A DNA stretch of 22,886 nucleotides from an uncultured Burkholderiales bacterium (GTDB lineage Bacteria > Pseudomonadota > Gammaproteobacteria > Burkholderiales > Burkholderiaceae_E): the NCBI GenBank assembly GCA_903898725.1, contig CAIUGQ010000298.1, positions 1 to 22,886 of the forward strand. The letters are read 5' to 3'. Positions 6,684 to 13,562 of the stretch are shown here, piece after piece. Each line of letters starts with the position of its first letter. Position 1 is the stretch's first letter. A model generated the notes under the pieces. It was not told where the DNA came from. It saw only the letters and a list, made by a program, of their open reading frames with translations, and searched no databases. Both the position numbers and the translations under genes were made by a program.

Positions 6684-7112
6684 ATGATCGAACACGCCCC
6701 CCTTCGCGCCTTGCGTCGCGCCTCCCGCCGGCCGGTCCTGATGGGCCTGGCCTGCCTCGCCCTCGTCGCCTGCCGCGGCGCCGACGCCGCCGACTCGGTC
6801 AGCATCGAGACAGCCCGCGCCGAGCTCGCGGCCGGCCGCGCGATCGTGATCGACATCCGCGAGCCCGACGAACACCTCACCGGCGTGGCCGCCGGCGCGC
6901 GGCTGCTGCCGATGAGCCGGCTGGCCGCGCGCATCGGCGAGATCCCGACCGACCCCTCGCAGCCGGTGCTGCTGATCTGCCGCACGCAGAACCGCTCGAG
7001 CGCGACGCTCAAGGCGCTGCGCGAGCGCGGCTACGCCCACGTGCGCTACGTCGACGGCGGCATGTCGGAGTGGGCGCGGCGCGGCTGGCCGATGGTGGCG
7101 CCGTCGCGCTGA
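6684..7112 (+). CDS. Rhodanese-domain lipoprotein, cell-envelope sulfurtransferase-like
   Basis: A 142-residue single-domain rhodanese with an export signal. The N-terminus has an RR-rich basic region, a hydrophobic stretch (VLMGLACLALVAC) and a lipobox LVAC ending at Cys30, so it is probably a lipoprotein anchored in the envelope. The mature part has the rhodanese fold landmarks VIDIREPDEHLTGVAAGARLLPM, active-site loop CRTQNRS (Cys99) and YVDGGMSEWARRGWP. Periplasmic rhodaneses handle persulfides or thiol redox chemistry; the partner here is unknown. There is no clear Shine-Dalgarno sequence before the ATG at 6684. It is divergent from the acyltransferase gene and 154 bp upstream of the CoA transferase, which seems to have its own promoter. 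Confidence 0.88.
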   Translation: MIEHAPLRALRRASRRPVLMGLACLALVACRGADAADSVSIETARAELAAGRAIVIDIREPDEHLTGVAAGARLLPMSRLAARIGEIPTDPSQPVLLICRTQNRSSATLKALRERGYAHVRYVDGGMSEWARRGWPMVAPSR

Positions 7113-7165
7113 GCGGCGCCGAGCCGAGCCGAGCCCGGCGACGGACCGAACGGCGCACCCGCGGC

Positions 7166-7194
7166 TTGACGCCCCCCGCGGTGCTGCCGACACT
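7166..7194 (+). promoter_or_regulatory. Candidate promoter of the CoA transferase gene
   Basis: TTGACG (7166-7171, 5 of 6), a 17-bp spacer and GACACT (7189-7194, 3 of 6) lie about 70 nt before the CoA transferase ATG. The rest of the 154-bp gap holds only a short (GAGCC)x3 tandem at 7121-7135. Consensus-based guess. Confidence 0.3.
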
Positions 7195-7266
7195 CGGCCG
7201 ACGACGCGCCCGCGCCGCCCGACCCCCGGGCGTGACGGGCGCGCGCTCAGGCGGGGAGACCACACG

Positions 7267-8460
7267 ATGGCCGGCAAGGCACTCCAGGGCGTGCGCGTGC
7301 TCGAGCTCGGCAGCCTGATCGGTGCGCCGTTCTGCGGCACGCTGATGGCCGAGTTCGGCGCGGACGTGATCAAGGTCGAGGACCCGGAGGTCGGCGACAT
7401 GTCGCGCCACCTCGGGCAGGCGGTCGACGGCACCGGGCTGATGTTCGCCTCGCTCGGGCGCAACAAGCGCTGCGTGACGCTCGACCTGCGCCGCCCCGAG
7501 GGCCAGGCAGTGCTGGCGCGACTGGCGGGCACCTGCGACGTGGTGATCGAGAACTTCCGCCCCGGCACGCTCGCCGCGTGGCACCTCGACTACCCGACGC
7601 TCTCGAAGGACCATCCGCGCCTGGTGATGGCACACGTCTCGGGCTTCGGGCAGACCGGCCCCTACCGCGACCGCCTGGCCTTCGACCGCATCGCCACCGC
7701 GTTCTCGGGGCAGGACTTCATCACCGGCTTTCCCGACAACCCGCCGACCCGACCGGGCGGTGCGCTCGCCGACTACATCACCGGCATGTTCTGCACGATC
7801 GGCGTGCTGGTGGCGCTGCACCACCGCGACCACGTCAGCGGCCGCGGCCAGGAGATCGACCTCGCGCTGTACGAAGGCATCCTGCGGCTCGCCGGCTCGA
7901 TCGAGGCCTTCGACCTGCTCGGCACCGTGCCGCAGCGCATGGGCAACGCGAACCCCGCGATCGCGCCCGCCGAGACCTTCCGCTCGCGCGACGGGCACTG
8001 GCTGTCGATCAACGGCGGCACCGACAACGTCTGGAAGCGGCTGCTCGTGCTGATGGGCCGCGAGGACCTGGCCGTCGACCCGCGCTTCGCGACGGCACGG
8101 GCCCGCGCGACGCATCAGGCCGAGGTCAACGCCATCGTCGGCGCGTGGACCGCGAGCCTCGACCTCGAGCCGCTGCTCGACGCGCTCGAGCGCGAGTCGG
8201 TGCCGGCCGGCAAGGTCAACAGCATCGCCGACGTCGTCGCCGACCCGCACGTGCAGGCGCGCGGCAACGTCGTGCGCGCGGTGCTCGCCTCGGGGCGCGA
8301 GTTCCTCACCAGCGGCGTCGTGCCCAAGCTGTCGGAGACGCCGGGCTCGATCGAGTTCGTCGCGCCGGCGCTGGGAGAGCACACCGATGTGGTGCTTCGC
8401 GAGCGGCTCGGGATGGGCGACGACGAGATCGCCGCGCTGCGCCGCGAGCGCATCGTCTGA
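7267..8460 (+). CDS. Family III (CaiB/BaiF) acyl-CoA transferase
   Basis: A 397-residue family III CoA transferase, which moves CoA between carboxylic acids through an aspartyl-CoA anhydride. The N-terminus has LQGVRVLELGSLIGAPFCGTLMAEFGADVIKVEDPEVGD, the usual family opening. Next come FASLGRNKRCVTLDLRRPEGQ and VIENFRPGT, then GGALADYITGMF. The Asp in that last motif is residue 169, exactly the position of the catalytic Asp of formyl-CoA transferase. GRGQEIDLALYEGILRL follows. Length is typical (380-420). GGGGAG 8-9 nt before the ATG is a good ribosome binding site. It stands alone on the plus strand, without an adjacent acyl-CoA lyase or dehydrogenase, so the substrate is open. A hairpin downstream probably ends the transcript. 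Confidence 0.93.
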   Translation: MAGKALQGVRVLELGSLIGAPFCGTLMAEFGADVIKVEDPEVGDMSRHLGQAVDGTGLMFASLGRNKRCVTLDLRRPEGQAVLARLAGTCDVVIENFRPGTLAAWHLDYPTLSKDHPRLVMAHVSGFGQTGPYRDRLAFDRIATAFSGQDFITGFPDNPPTRPGGALADYITGMFCTIGVLVALHHRDHVSGRGQEIDLALYEGILRLAGSIEAFDLLGTVPQRMGNANPAIAPAETFRSRDGHWLSINGGTDNVWKRLLVLMGREDLAVDPRFATARARATHQAEVNAIVGAWTASLDLEPLLDALERESVPAGKVNSIADVVADPHVQARGNVVRAVLASGREFLTSGVVPKLSETPGSIEFVAPALGEHTDVVLRERLGMGDDEIAALRRERIV

Positions 8461-8472
8461 GGCGAGGCCTCT

Positions 8473-8496
8473 GACGCGCGGCCTCCGACGCGCGTC
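8473..8496. terminator. Terminator-like hairpin between convergent genes
   Basis: GACGCGCG (8473-8480) and CGCGCGTC (8489-8496) form a perfect 8-bp stem with an 8-nt loop, 13 nt past the CoA transferase stop and 21 bp past the stop of the convergent exonuclease gene. It is followed by GTTC, without a real T-run. It could serve both directions. Confidence 0.45.
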
Positions 8497-8516
8497 GTTC
8501 ACCCGCCCGCCCGCCG

Positions 8517-9767
8517 CTACGGGTAGGGCGAGCCCATCGCCTCGAACACCTTCAGCGCCGCGTACGCATCGTTCGCCGCATAGAGCAGCTGCTGCGGGGA
8601 GAGCCTGGCCGCGCCCCAGTTCGAGGTGGTGACCGACTTCGACTTGGTCATCCGCCGACCCAGCACCACCGCGACCGCCGCCTTGGCGCCGAGCGCCTGC
8701 TTGTGGCCGAGGCTGCGCAGCACCTGCGACACCTCGACGCTCGCGCGCAGCCGCGTGTGCAGCTTGTGCTCGAGCGGGCCGCGGTCCGAGTCCAGACCGA
8801 AGCCGACCTTGACGATCGCCTCCGACTCCAGCACCTCGCGCAGGAACGCGATCGGGCTGCGGTCGTTCACCTGGACGATGAAGGCCTGGTCGAGCGTGGA
8901 GAACTGGATCACGTGCGGACCGTCGCGCACCGCGTCGCGGGTGAAGGTGGGCTTGGACTCGGTGTCGAAGCCCACGAAGCGCGCCTGAAGCATCGCGCGC
9001 AGCGCGGCGTCGGCCTGCTCGGCGGTCTCGACGACGACGATGCGCTCGAGCGGCAGCGGATCGAAGGGCGGCAGTGCGGCGATCTGCTCGCGGGTCGGCC
9101 GCTCGCGGAACGCGGGGCCGGGACGGCGATGACGGTTCGGGGTGGCGGCGCTCATCGGATCGGGGACGCGGGTGGGTGTGGAGGTGGGCGTGGAAGGCGA
9201 CACGGGCGATACAGGCCGGTCGGGCATCGCCGGCACGCTCGCCGGCGTCTCCCCTCTCGCCTTCATCAGCCGCGTCCGCGCCGCACCGAGCAGCGCCCGC
9301 GAGTAGACCGCATGGAAGCCGGACAGCGCGTGGAAGGCCATGCCCATCGAGCCGCCCACGCCCGTCGCATCGCGCCGCGGCACCACCGCGGAGCCGAAGT
9401 ACAGACGCGTGCCGACGCCGTCCGGGAGCGGCTCGACCATCAGCCACGAGCGGGTGCGACGGGTGAAGTCGCAGAGCAGCAGCTGGTCCGCGGCGCGCGC
9501 CTCCACCGTCCAGGCGGCGAACCTGTCGCTGCGGGCATCGGCGAGCAGGCGGGCATCGGCTGCGGTCGACGGCTTCGAGGCGAACCAGGCGAGCAGCCGC
9601 CGCTCGATGCCGAACAGCGCCGTCGTGTAGAAGGCCTCGACGTACTCGGCATGGGACGCCGCACGGGGCAGGTCCGCGATCCAGCAGTCGGTGAAGCCGC
9701 CGGTGTCGCGGTACCGCGCGAGCAGCGCATGGGCGGGGAGCTCGCCGGGCCGGATGGAGGTCGTCAC
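8517..9767 (-). CDS. Two-domain protein: unknown N-terminal domain plus DEDD 3'-5' exonuclease
   Basis: An open frame of 416 residues with two parts. Residues about 1-170 (CWIADLPRA, DQLLLCDFTRRTRSWLMVEPLPDGVGTRLYFGSAVVP) resemble the lipid-transfer-like DUF2867 group weakly; I cannot name it firmly. A Pro/Ser/Thr-rich linker follows. The C-terminal 210 residues are an RNase D/WRN-type exonuclease: motif I FVGFDTESKPTF (DxE), motif II VKVGFGLDSD, motif III YAANDAYAAL (Y-x3-D), all DEDDy residues present. The exonuclease alone could start at an ATG at 9155 (212 residues), the usual size of stand-alone homologues. The GTG at 9767 is preferred over a GTG at 9782 because a GATAAT box lies 6 nt upstream. 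It lies just downstream of ftrA on the same strand. Confidence 0.8.
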   Translation of the reverse strand: MTTSIRPGELPAHALLARYRDTGGFTDCWIADLPRAASHAEYVEAFYTTALFGIERRLLAWFASKPSTAADARLLADARSDRFAAWTVEARAADQLLLCDFTRRTRSWLMVEPLPDGVGTRLYFGSAVVPRRDATGVGGSMGMAFHALSGFHAVYSRALLGAARTRLMKARGETPASVPAMPDRPVSPVSPSTPTSTPTRVPDPMSAATPNRHRRPGPAFRERPTREQIAALPPFDPLPLERIVVVETAEQADAALRAMLQARFVGFDTESKPTFTRDAVRDGPHVIQFSTLDQAFIVQVNDRSPIAFLREVLESEAIVKVGFGLDSDRGPLEHKLHTRLRASVEVSQVLRSLGHKQALGAKAAVAVVLGRRMTKSKSVTTSNWGAARLSPQQLLYAANDAYAALKVFEAMGSPYP

Positions 9768-9773
9768 GCCCCG

Positions 9774-9779
9774 ATTATC
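9774..9779 (-). promoter_or_regulatory. Candidate -10 element for a leaderless exonuclease transcript
   Basis: GATAAT on the minus strand is a 5-of-6 match to TATAAT. It ends 6 nt before the GTG at 9767, so transcription could begin at the start codon itself. It lies between the ftrA stop and the downstream gene. No -35 match is seen. Confidence 0.4.
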
Positions 9780-9788
9780 CACCGGGGT

Positions 9789-10766
9789 TCAGCCACCGAT
9801 CGGCACGCCCCGCCCGAAGCGGGCCCGGTACGCCCCGGGCGGCACGCCGACGATCCGCCGGAATGCAGCGCGGAAGGTCTCGGGCGAGGCGTATCCGCAC
9901 TGCGCGGCGACCTGCGCCACCGGCATCGCCCCCGTCTCGAGCAGCTCGCGGGCGCGCGCCATCCGCTCGTGCTGCAGCCAGGCGAGCGGGCTCGAACCGA
10001 CGCTCGCCTCGAAGTGCCGCAGGAAGGTGCGCGGGCTCATCGCCGCCCGCTCGGCGAGCGTCTCGATGGCAATCGGCGCATCGAGCCGCGCGCGCGCCCA
10101 GTCGAGCACCTGCGCCATCGTGCGACCGGGCCGCGCCGCCACCGGCGTCTCGACGTACTGCGCCTGCCCGCCCTCGCGGTGCGGCGGCATCACCAGCCGG
10201 CGCGCGACCATGTTGGCCACTCGGGCACCGAAGTCGCGTCGGATCAGGTGCAGGCCCGCGTCCATCCCGGCGGCGCTGCCCGCCGACGCGATGAGCGGCC
10301 CGTCCTCGACGTAGAGCACGTCGTCCTCCACGGAGGCGAGCGGGAAGCGCGTGCGCAGCTCGGCGACATAGCGCCAGTGGGTGGTGGCGCGACGCCCGTC
10401 GAGCAGGCCCGCGTAGCCGAGCACGAACGCACCCGAGCAGATCGTCAGCACGCGCGCGCCGCGCGCGACCGCACGCCGCAGCTCGCGCAGCAGCGGCTCG
10501 GGCGGGGGCTCGGCGCGGTCCCGCCAGCCGGGCACGACGATCGTGCGCGCATGGCGAAGCGCAGCGACCCCCGCGTGCGCCCGCACGAGCACGCCGCCAC
10601 TGCCGCGCGCCTCCCTGCCGTCGACGCCGACGATCCGGCAGTTGTACCAGGGCACGCCGAGTTCCGGCCGATCGAGGTCGAACAGCTCGATGGCGATGCC
10701 GTACTCGAAGGTGCACAGCCCGTCGTAGGCGAGGACGGCGACGATGCCGGGGTCGGTGGGACACAT
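9789..10766 (-). CDS. ftrA: FtrA-type GlxA/AraC family transcriptional regulator
   Basis: A 325-residue regulator made of an N-terminal DJ-1/PfpI-like domain (about residues 5-190) and a C-terminal AraC-type double helix-turn-helix (about 215-315). The first part has IVAVLAYDGLCTFEYGIAIELF and the nucleophile-elbow region VLTICSGAFVLGYAGLLDGRRATTHW. The second has IETLAERAAMSPRTFLRHFEASVGSSPLAWLQHERMARARELLETG and VAQVAAQCGYASPETFRAAFRRIVGVPPGAYR. The ATG at 10766 gives the family N-terminus; an in-frame GTG at 10802 is less likely. It is divergent from the rhodanese/DUF1272 pair across 95 bp, so it most likely controls them. The effector is unknown. The symbol follows the FtrA family name and is tentative. 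Confidence 0.88.
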   Translation of the reverse strand: MCPTDPGIVAVLAYDGLCTFEYGIAIELFDLDRPELGVPWYNCRIVGVDGREARGSGGVLVRAHAGVAALRHARTIVVPGWRDRAEPPPEPLLRELRRAVARGARVLTICSGAFVLGYAGLLDGRRATTHWRYVAELRTRFPLASVEDDVLYVEDGPLIASAGSAAGMDAGLHLIRRDFGARVANMVARRLVMPPHREGGQAQYVETPVAARPGRTMAQVLDWARARLDAPIAIETLAERAAMSPRTFLRHFEASVGSSPLAWLQHERMARARELLETGAMPVAQVAAQCGYASPETFRAAFRRIVGVPPGAYRARFGRGVPIGG

Positions 10767-10826
10767 TGGCGGAAACTTACCAGACCTCGTCCGTTGCGCC
10801 ACTCCCTCGGATGGGCTCCCGCGGTC

Positions 10827-10832
10827 GAGAAT
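10827..10832 (+). promoter_or_regulatory. Candidate -10 element of the rhodanese/DUF1272 operon
   Basis: GAGAAT (4 of 6) lies about 30 nt before the rhodanese ATG in the 95-bp region shared with ftrA. It repeats the GAGAAT seen before the PhzF-family gene. No -35 match at 16-18 bp is visible, as expected for an activator-dependent promoter. Confidence 0.3.
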
Positions 10833-10861
10833 GGCGTCTCACCCACCCTCGGTGTCCGCCC

Positions 10862-11290
10862 ATGAGCTCCGCCTCCCCCTCGATCGTCGCCTCGATCCCC
10901 GCAGCCCCCTCGCCGGCCGCCCTCGCCCACTTCGAGGCCCTTCTCGCGCACGAGACCGACTGCGCCGACGTGCAGGCCGACCTCGCCGCCGGCAGCGCCG
11001 CCTTCGTGCTGCTCGACGTGCGCGGCCCCGCCGCGTTCGCGCGCGGCCACGTGCCCGGCGCGACGAGCCTGCCGCACCGCGGCATCGACGCCGGGCGGAT
11101 GGCCGCGTGGCCCGCGGACACGCTCTTCGTGGTGTACTGCGCGGGGCCCCACTGCAACGGCGCGGACCGCGCGGCGCTGCGGCTGGCACGGCTCGGCCGG
11201 CCGGTGAAGAAGATGATCGGCGGCGTGACGGGCTGGCTCGACGAGGGCTTCGACCTCGAACCCGGCGCCGGCCCGACGGCCGCCGCCTGA
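10862..11290 (+). CDS. Cytoplasmic rhodanese-domain sulfurtransferase
   Basis: A 142-residue single-domain rhodanese without a signal peptide. Landmarks are FVLLDVRGPAAFARGHVPGATSLPHRGID, the active-site segment VYCAGPHCNGADRAA with the catalytic Cys at residue 93, and MIGGVTGWLDEGFD. The loop CAGPHCNGA, with a second Cys five residues on, differs from the CRTQNRS loop of the envelope rhodanese at 6684-7112, so the two are not recent duplicates. The ATG at 10862 gives a compact N-terminus; an in-frame ATG at 10766 would overlap the ftrA start and add a non-conserved stretch. It is followed after 18 bp by the DUF1272 gene and is divergent from ftrA. A role in sulfur transfer or detoxification is likely. 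Confidence 0.88.
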   Translation: MSSASPSIVASIPAAPSPAALAHFEALLAHETDCADVQADLAAGSAAFVLLDVRGPAAFARGHVPGATSLPHRGIDAGRMAAWPADTLFVVYCAGPHCNGADRAALRLARLGRPVKKMIGGVTGWLDEGFDLEPGAGPTAAA

Positions 11291-11308
11291 CCCCACACGG
11301 AGACCCCC

Positions 11309-11542
11309 ATGCTCCTCCTCAAGCCGTCCTGCGAGTGCTGCGACGTCGACCTGCCGCCCGAGTCGGTCGACGCGCGGATCTGCTCGTTCGAGTGCACCTT
11401 CTGCGCGCCCTGCGCGGACGGTCGGCTGGCCGGCCACTGCCCGAACTGCGGCGGCGAGCTGCTGCGCCGCCCGCGCCGCCCGGCCGGCAAGCTCGCCCGG
11501 TTCCCGGCATCGACCGAGCGGGTGTTCAAGCCGCCGCGTTGA
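11309..11542 (+). CDS. DUF1272 cysteine-rich small protein
   Basis: A 77-residue protein that matches the DUF1272 family closely as I know it: MLLLKPSCECCDVDLPP, ICSFECTFCAPCADG and HCPNCGGELLRRP, ending with the basic PAGKLARFPASTERV tail. Nine cysteines arranged as CxCC, CxxxCxxCxxC and CPNC suggest bound zinc. The function of the family is unknown. GGAG lies about 8 nt before the ATG. It follows the rhodanese gene by 18 bp and is almost certainly in its operon under FtrA control. A zinc-ribbon protein beside a sulfurtransferase might be a substrate or a thiol sensor, which is conjecture. Confidence 0.92.
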   Translation: MLLLKPSCECCDVDLPPESVDARICSFECTFCAPCADGRLAGHCPNCGGELLRRPRRPAGKLARFPASTERVFKPPR

Positions 11543-11567
11543 CCGCGCCCCGGCCGCGGCACAGACT
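11539..11567 (+). promoter_or_regulatory. Candidate promoter of the EthD-family gene
   Basis: TTGACC (11539-11544, 5 of 6, overlapping the DUF1272 stop), a 17-bp spacer and CAGACT (11562-11567, 3 of 6) precede the EthD start by about 65 nt. A small hairpin (ACGGC/GCCGT, 11571-11584) lies in the leader. Consensus-based guess. Confidence 0.3.
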
Positions 11568-11631
11568 CCGACGGCTCGTGCCGTACCGTCGCATTCCGCG
11601 CCGTGCGGGCACGCGCTCCGGGGAGATGACG

Positions 11632-11946
11632 ATGATCAAGGTGACGGTGATGTACCCGCACACGGAAGGTGCCCGCTTCGACCACGCCTACTACCGCGAC
11701 AAGCACATGCCGATGGTCAAGGACACCGTCGGCCCGGCCTGCCTGTCGTACACCGTCGCGAAGGGCCTCGGCGGCGGCGCCCCCGGCGCACCCCCGCCCT
11801 ACGTCGCGTACTGCGAACTGTTCTTCGAGTCGGTCCCCGCCTTCCAGACGGCCTTCGGCCCGCATGCGAAGGCGATCATGGCCGACGTCCCGAACTACAC
11901 CGACATCGTGCCGGCGATGCAGATCAGCGAGGTGGTGGTGCAGTGA
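11632..11946 (+). CDS. EthD family reductase-like protein
   Basis: A 104-residue ferredoxin-like (dimeric alpha+beta barrel) protein of the EthD family: IKVTVMYPHTEGARFDHAYYRDKHMPMVKDTVGP, with the conserved YYxxKHMPM motif, and ending MADVPNYTDIVPAMQISEVVV. EthD was first found with the ethyl tert-butyl ether cytochrome P450 system, but most homologues are of unknown function and none of those partners is here. The start at 11632 is preferred because GGGAG (11621-11625) lies 6 nt upstream; an ATG at 11626 abuts that sequence directly. The gene stands 89 bp after DUF1272 and probably has its own promoter. It is convergent with yfcF across 4 bp. Confidence 0.9.
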   Translation: MIKVTVMYPHTEGARFDHAYYRDKHMPMVKDTVGPACLSYTVAKGLGGGAPGAPPPYVAYCELFFESVPAFQTAFGPHAKAIMADVPNYTDIVPAMQISEVVVQ

Positions 11947-11950
11947 GCGT

Positions 11951-12577
11951 TCAGCCGCGCGCCAGCGCCACCCAGCGCTGCACGCTCGGCCGCGCCCACT
12001 GCCGCGTCGCGTAGTCGGCCAGGCGCGGTGGCACCGCGTCGCCGGCCATGACGAGCCGGTTCAGCATCAGCGCGAGGTCGGTGTCGGCGATGCACCAGTC
12101 GGCGAACAGGTGCTCGCCGCCGTGCGCGAGCCAGCCGTCGGCCGCCGCGAACAGCCGCTCCGCAGCGGCGCGCGTCTCGGCCGACAGCGGCGTCGGCACC
12201 GGCCGCGAGAACACGAACTCGGTCGTGCGTGCCTCGCGGATCGGCATCAGGTCGCTGCGCAGCCACGCCTGCACCTGGCGCGCGATCGCGCGCTCGCGCA
12301 GGTCGACGGGATACAGCCGGGGCCCGGCAAAGGCTTCGTCGACGTACTCGTCGATGGCTGAGGATTCGCACAGGCGGAAGCCCTCGTGCTCGAGCGTGGG
12401 CACGCGTCGCGTGACCGAGGTCGCGCCGTAGGCCGTGCGGCGCTGTTCGCCGGCATCGAGGTCGACGTGGCGCAGCTCGAAGGCGACGCCCTTCTCCACC
12501 AGCGCCACGTACGCGGACATCGCGTATGGGCTGAAGTGACGGGCGTCGACGTGCAGGCGGATCGGGGTGGTGGCCAT
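11951..12577 (-). CDS. yfcF: Glutathione transferase YfcF
   Basis: A 208-residue glutathione transferase that follows Escherichia coli YfcF closely as I recall it. Matching stretches include HFSPYAMSAYVALVEKG, TRRVPTLEHEGFRLCESSAI, ARQVQAWLRSDLMPIREARTTEFVF, FADWCIADTDLALMLNRLVM and YATRQWARPSVQRWVAL. The N-terminal thioredoxin-like domain is about residues 1-85 and the helical C-terminal domain the rest. YfcF-type enzymes conjugate or reduce electrophiles and peroxides with glutathione in the cytoplasm. It is the last gene of the eight-gene minus-strand operon, 16 bp after the second Bug gene. In that place it may isomerise or detoxify a reactive intermediate, which is inference. Confidence 0.93.
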   Translation of the reverse strand: MATTPIRLHVDARHFSPYAMSAYVALVEKGVAFELRHVDLDAGEQRRTAYGATSVTRRVPTLEHEGFRLCESSAIDEYVDEAFAGPRLYPVDLRERAIARQVQAWLRSDLMPIREARTTEFVFSRPVPTPLSAETRAAAERLFAAADGWLAHGGEHLFADWCIADTDLALMLNRLVMAGDAVPPRLADYATRQWARPSVQRWVALARG

Positions 12578-12593
12578 CGGGATGCTCGGGGCG

Positions 12594-13562
12594 TCAGTTC
12601 GCCGAGATGTTCCCGCGCCGGATCACCTGCGTCCACTTCGTCGTCTCGGCTTCCATGAAGCGCCTGAACTCGTCGGGCGAGGTCGCGACCGGGTCGATGC
12701 CCAGCGCCGCCACGCGGCTGCGCACCTCGGCATCCGACATCGCCGTGCGGATCGCGTCGCCCAGCCGCTTCACGGTGTCGGCCGACGTGCCGGTCGGTGC
12801 CACGACGCCGTACCAGTTCAGCACCTCGTAGCCCGGCAGCGTCTCGGCGATCGGCGCGATGTCGGGCAGCGAGGGAATGCGGGTCGCGGCGGTATGGCCG
12901 ATCGCGCGCAGCTTGCCGGTCTTGACGTGCGGCATCGTGAGGCTGGGCGCGTCGAACGCGAACTGCACGTGGCCGCCGACCAGGTCGGCGATGCTGGGCG
13001 CACTGCCCTTGTAGGCGATGTGCGTCGCCTTGATGCCGGCCATCTCGTTGAAGAGCTCGCCCGCGAGGTGCAGCGTGCTGCCGTTGCCCGACGACGAGTA
13101 GTTGACCTGTCCGGGCCGCGCCTTCACGTAGGCGACCAGCTCGGCGACGTTCGTGGCCGGCACCGACGGATTCGCCACCAGCAGGAACGGCAGCGACGCG
13201 ACCTGCGCCACCGGCACGAAGTCGCGCTCGATGCGCACCGGTGCGTTCGGATAGAAGGCGCCGGTCATCGCGAGGTTGCCCGAGGTGCCGATGAACACGG
13301 TCTGTCCGTCGGCCGGCGACTTGGCCACCGACTCCATCGCGAGCAGCCCGTTCGCACCGGGCTTGTTCTCGACGATCACCGGCTGCTTGAGCGCCTCCGA
13401 GAGCTTAGGCGCCATCAGCCGCGCGACCGAGTCGATCCCGCCTCCGGGCGGAAAGCCGATCACGATGCGCAGCGGCCGGCCGTCGGACTGGGCGCGGGCG
13501 AGCAGGGGTGCCGCAGCCAGCGCGGCGAGCGCAGCGAGAACGGGGCGTCGGGTCGGGGTCAT
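12594..13562 (-). CDS. Bug family (TctC-like) periplasmic solute-binding protein, second copy
   Basis: A 322-residue tripartite-tricarboxylate-transporter substrate-binding protein. The N-terminus MTPTRRPVLAALAALAAAPLLARA-Q is an export signal with a twin-arginine. Family blocks are LRIVIGFPPGGGIDSVARLMAPKLSEAL, VIVENKPGANG, VNYSSSGNGSTLHLAGELF and HIAYKGSAPSIADLVGGHVQF. Bug proteins bind carboxylates, aromatic acids or amides in the periplasm. GGAG lies 7 nt before the ATG at 13562, which overlaps the amidohydrolase stop as ATGA, so translation is coupled. No TctA/TctB membrane subunit is in the window, so it either uses a transporter encoded elsewhere or acts as a sensor. It differs clearly from the first Bug protein. 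Confidence 0.92.
   Translation of the reverse strand: MTPTRRPVLAALAALAAAPLLARAQSDGRPLRIVIGFPPGGGIDSVARLMAPKLSEALKQPVIVENKPGANGLLAMESVAKSPADGQTVFIGTSGNLAMTGAFYPNAPVRIERDFVPVAQVASLPFLLVANPSVPATNVAELVAYVKARPGQVNYSSSGNGSTLHLAGELFNEMAGIKATHIAYKGSAPSIADLVGGHVQFAFDAPSLTMPHVKTGKLRAIGHTAATRIPSLPDIAPIAETLPGYEVLNWYGVVAPTGTSADTVKRLGDAIRTAMSDAEVRSRVAALGIDPVATSPDEFRRFMEAETTKWTQVIRRGNISAN

Noticed and set aside
7121..7135. (GAGCC)x3 tandem repeat as a regulatory repeat
   Set aside because: Three short units in GC-rich intergenic DNA; likely slippage with no supporting context.
7009..9447. Long open frame on the minus strand (over 800 codons) across the CoA transferase gene
   Set aside because: It is antisense to clear family-matching genes and its translation is Arg/Ala/Gly-rich without any domain; long spurious frames are expected at this GC content. 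The same applies to the long plus-strand frame at 8703-10865 and similar ones at 15396-17045 and 12567-13592.
6684..11290. The two rhodanese genes as a duplication
   Set aside because: Their active loops, N-termini and cellular locations differ, and sequence identity outside family landmarks looks low.
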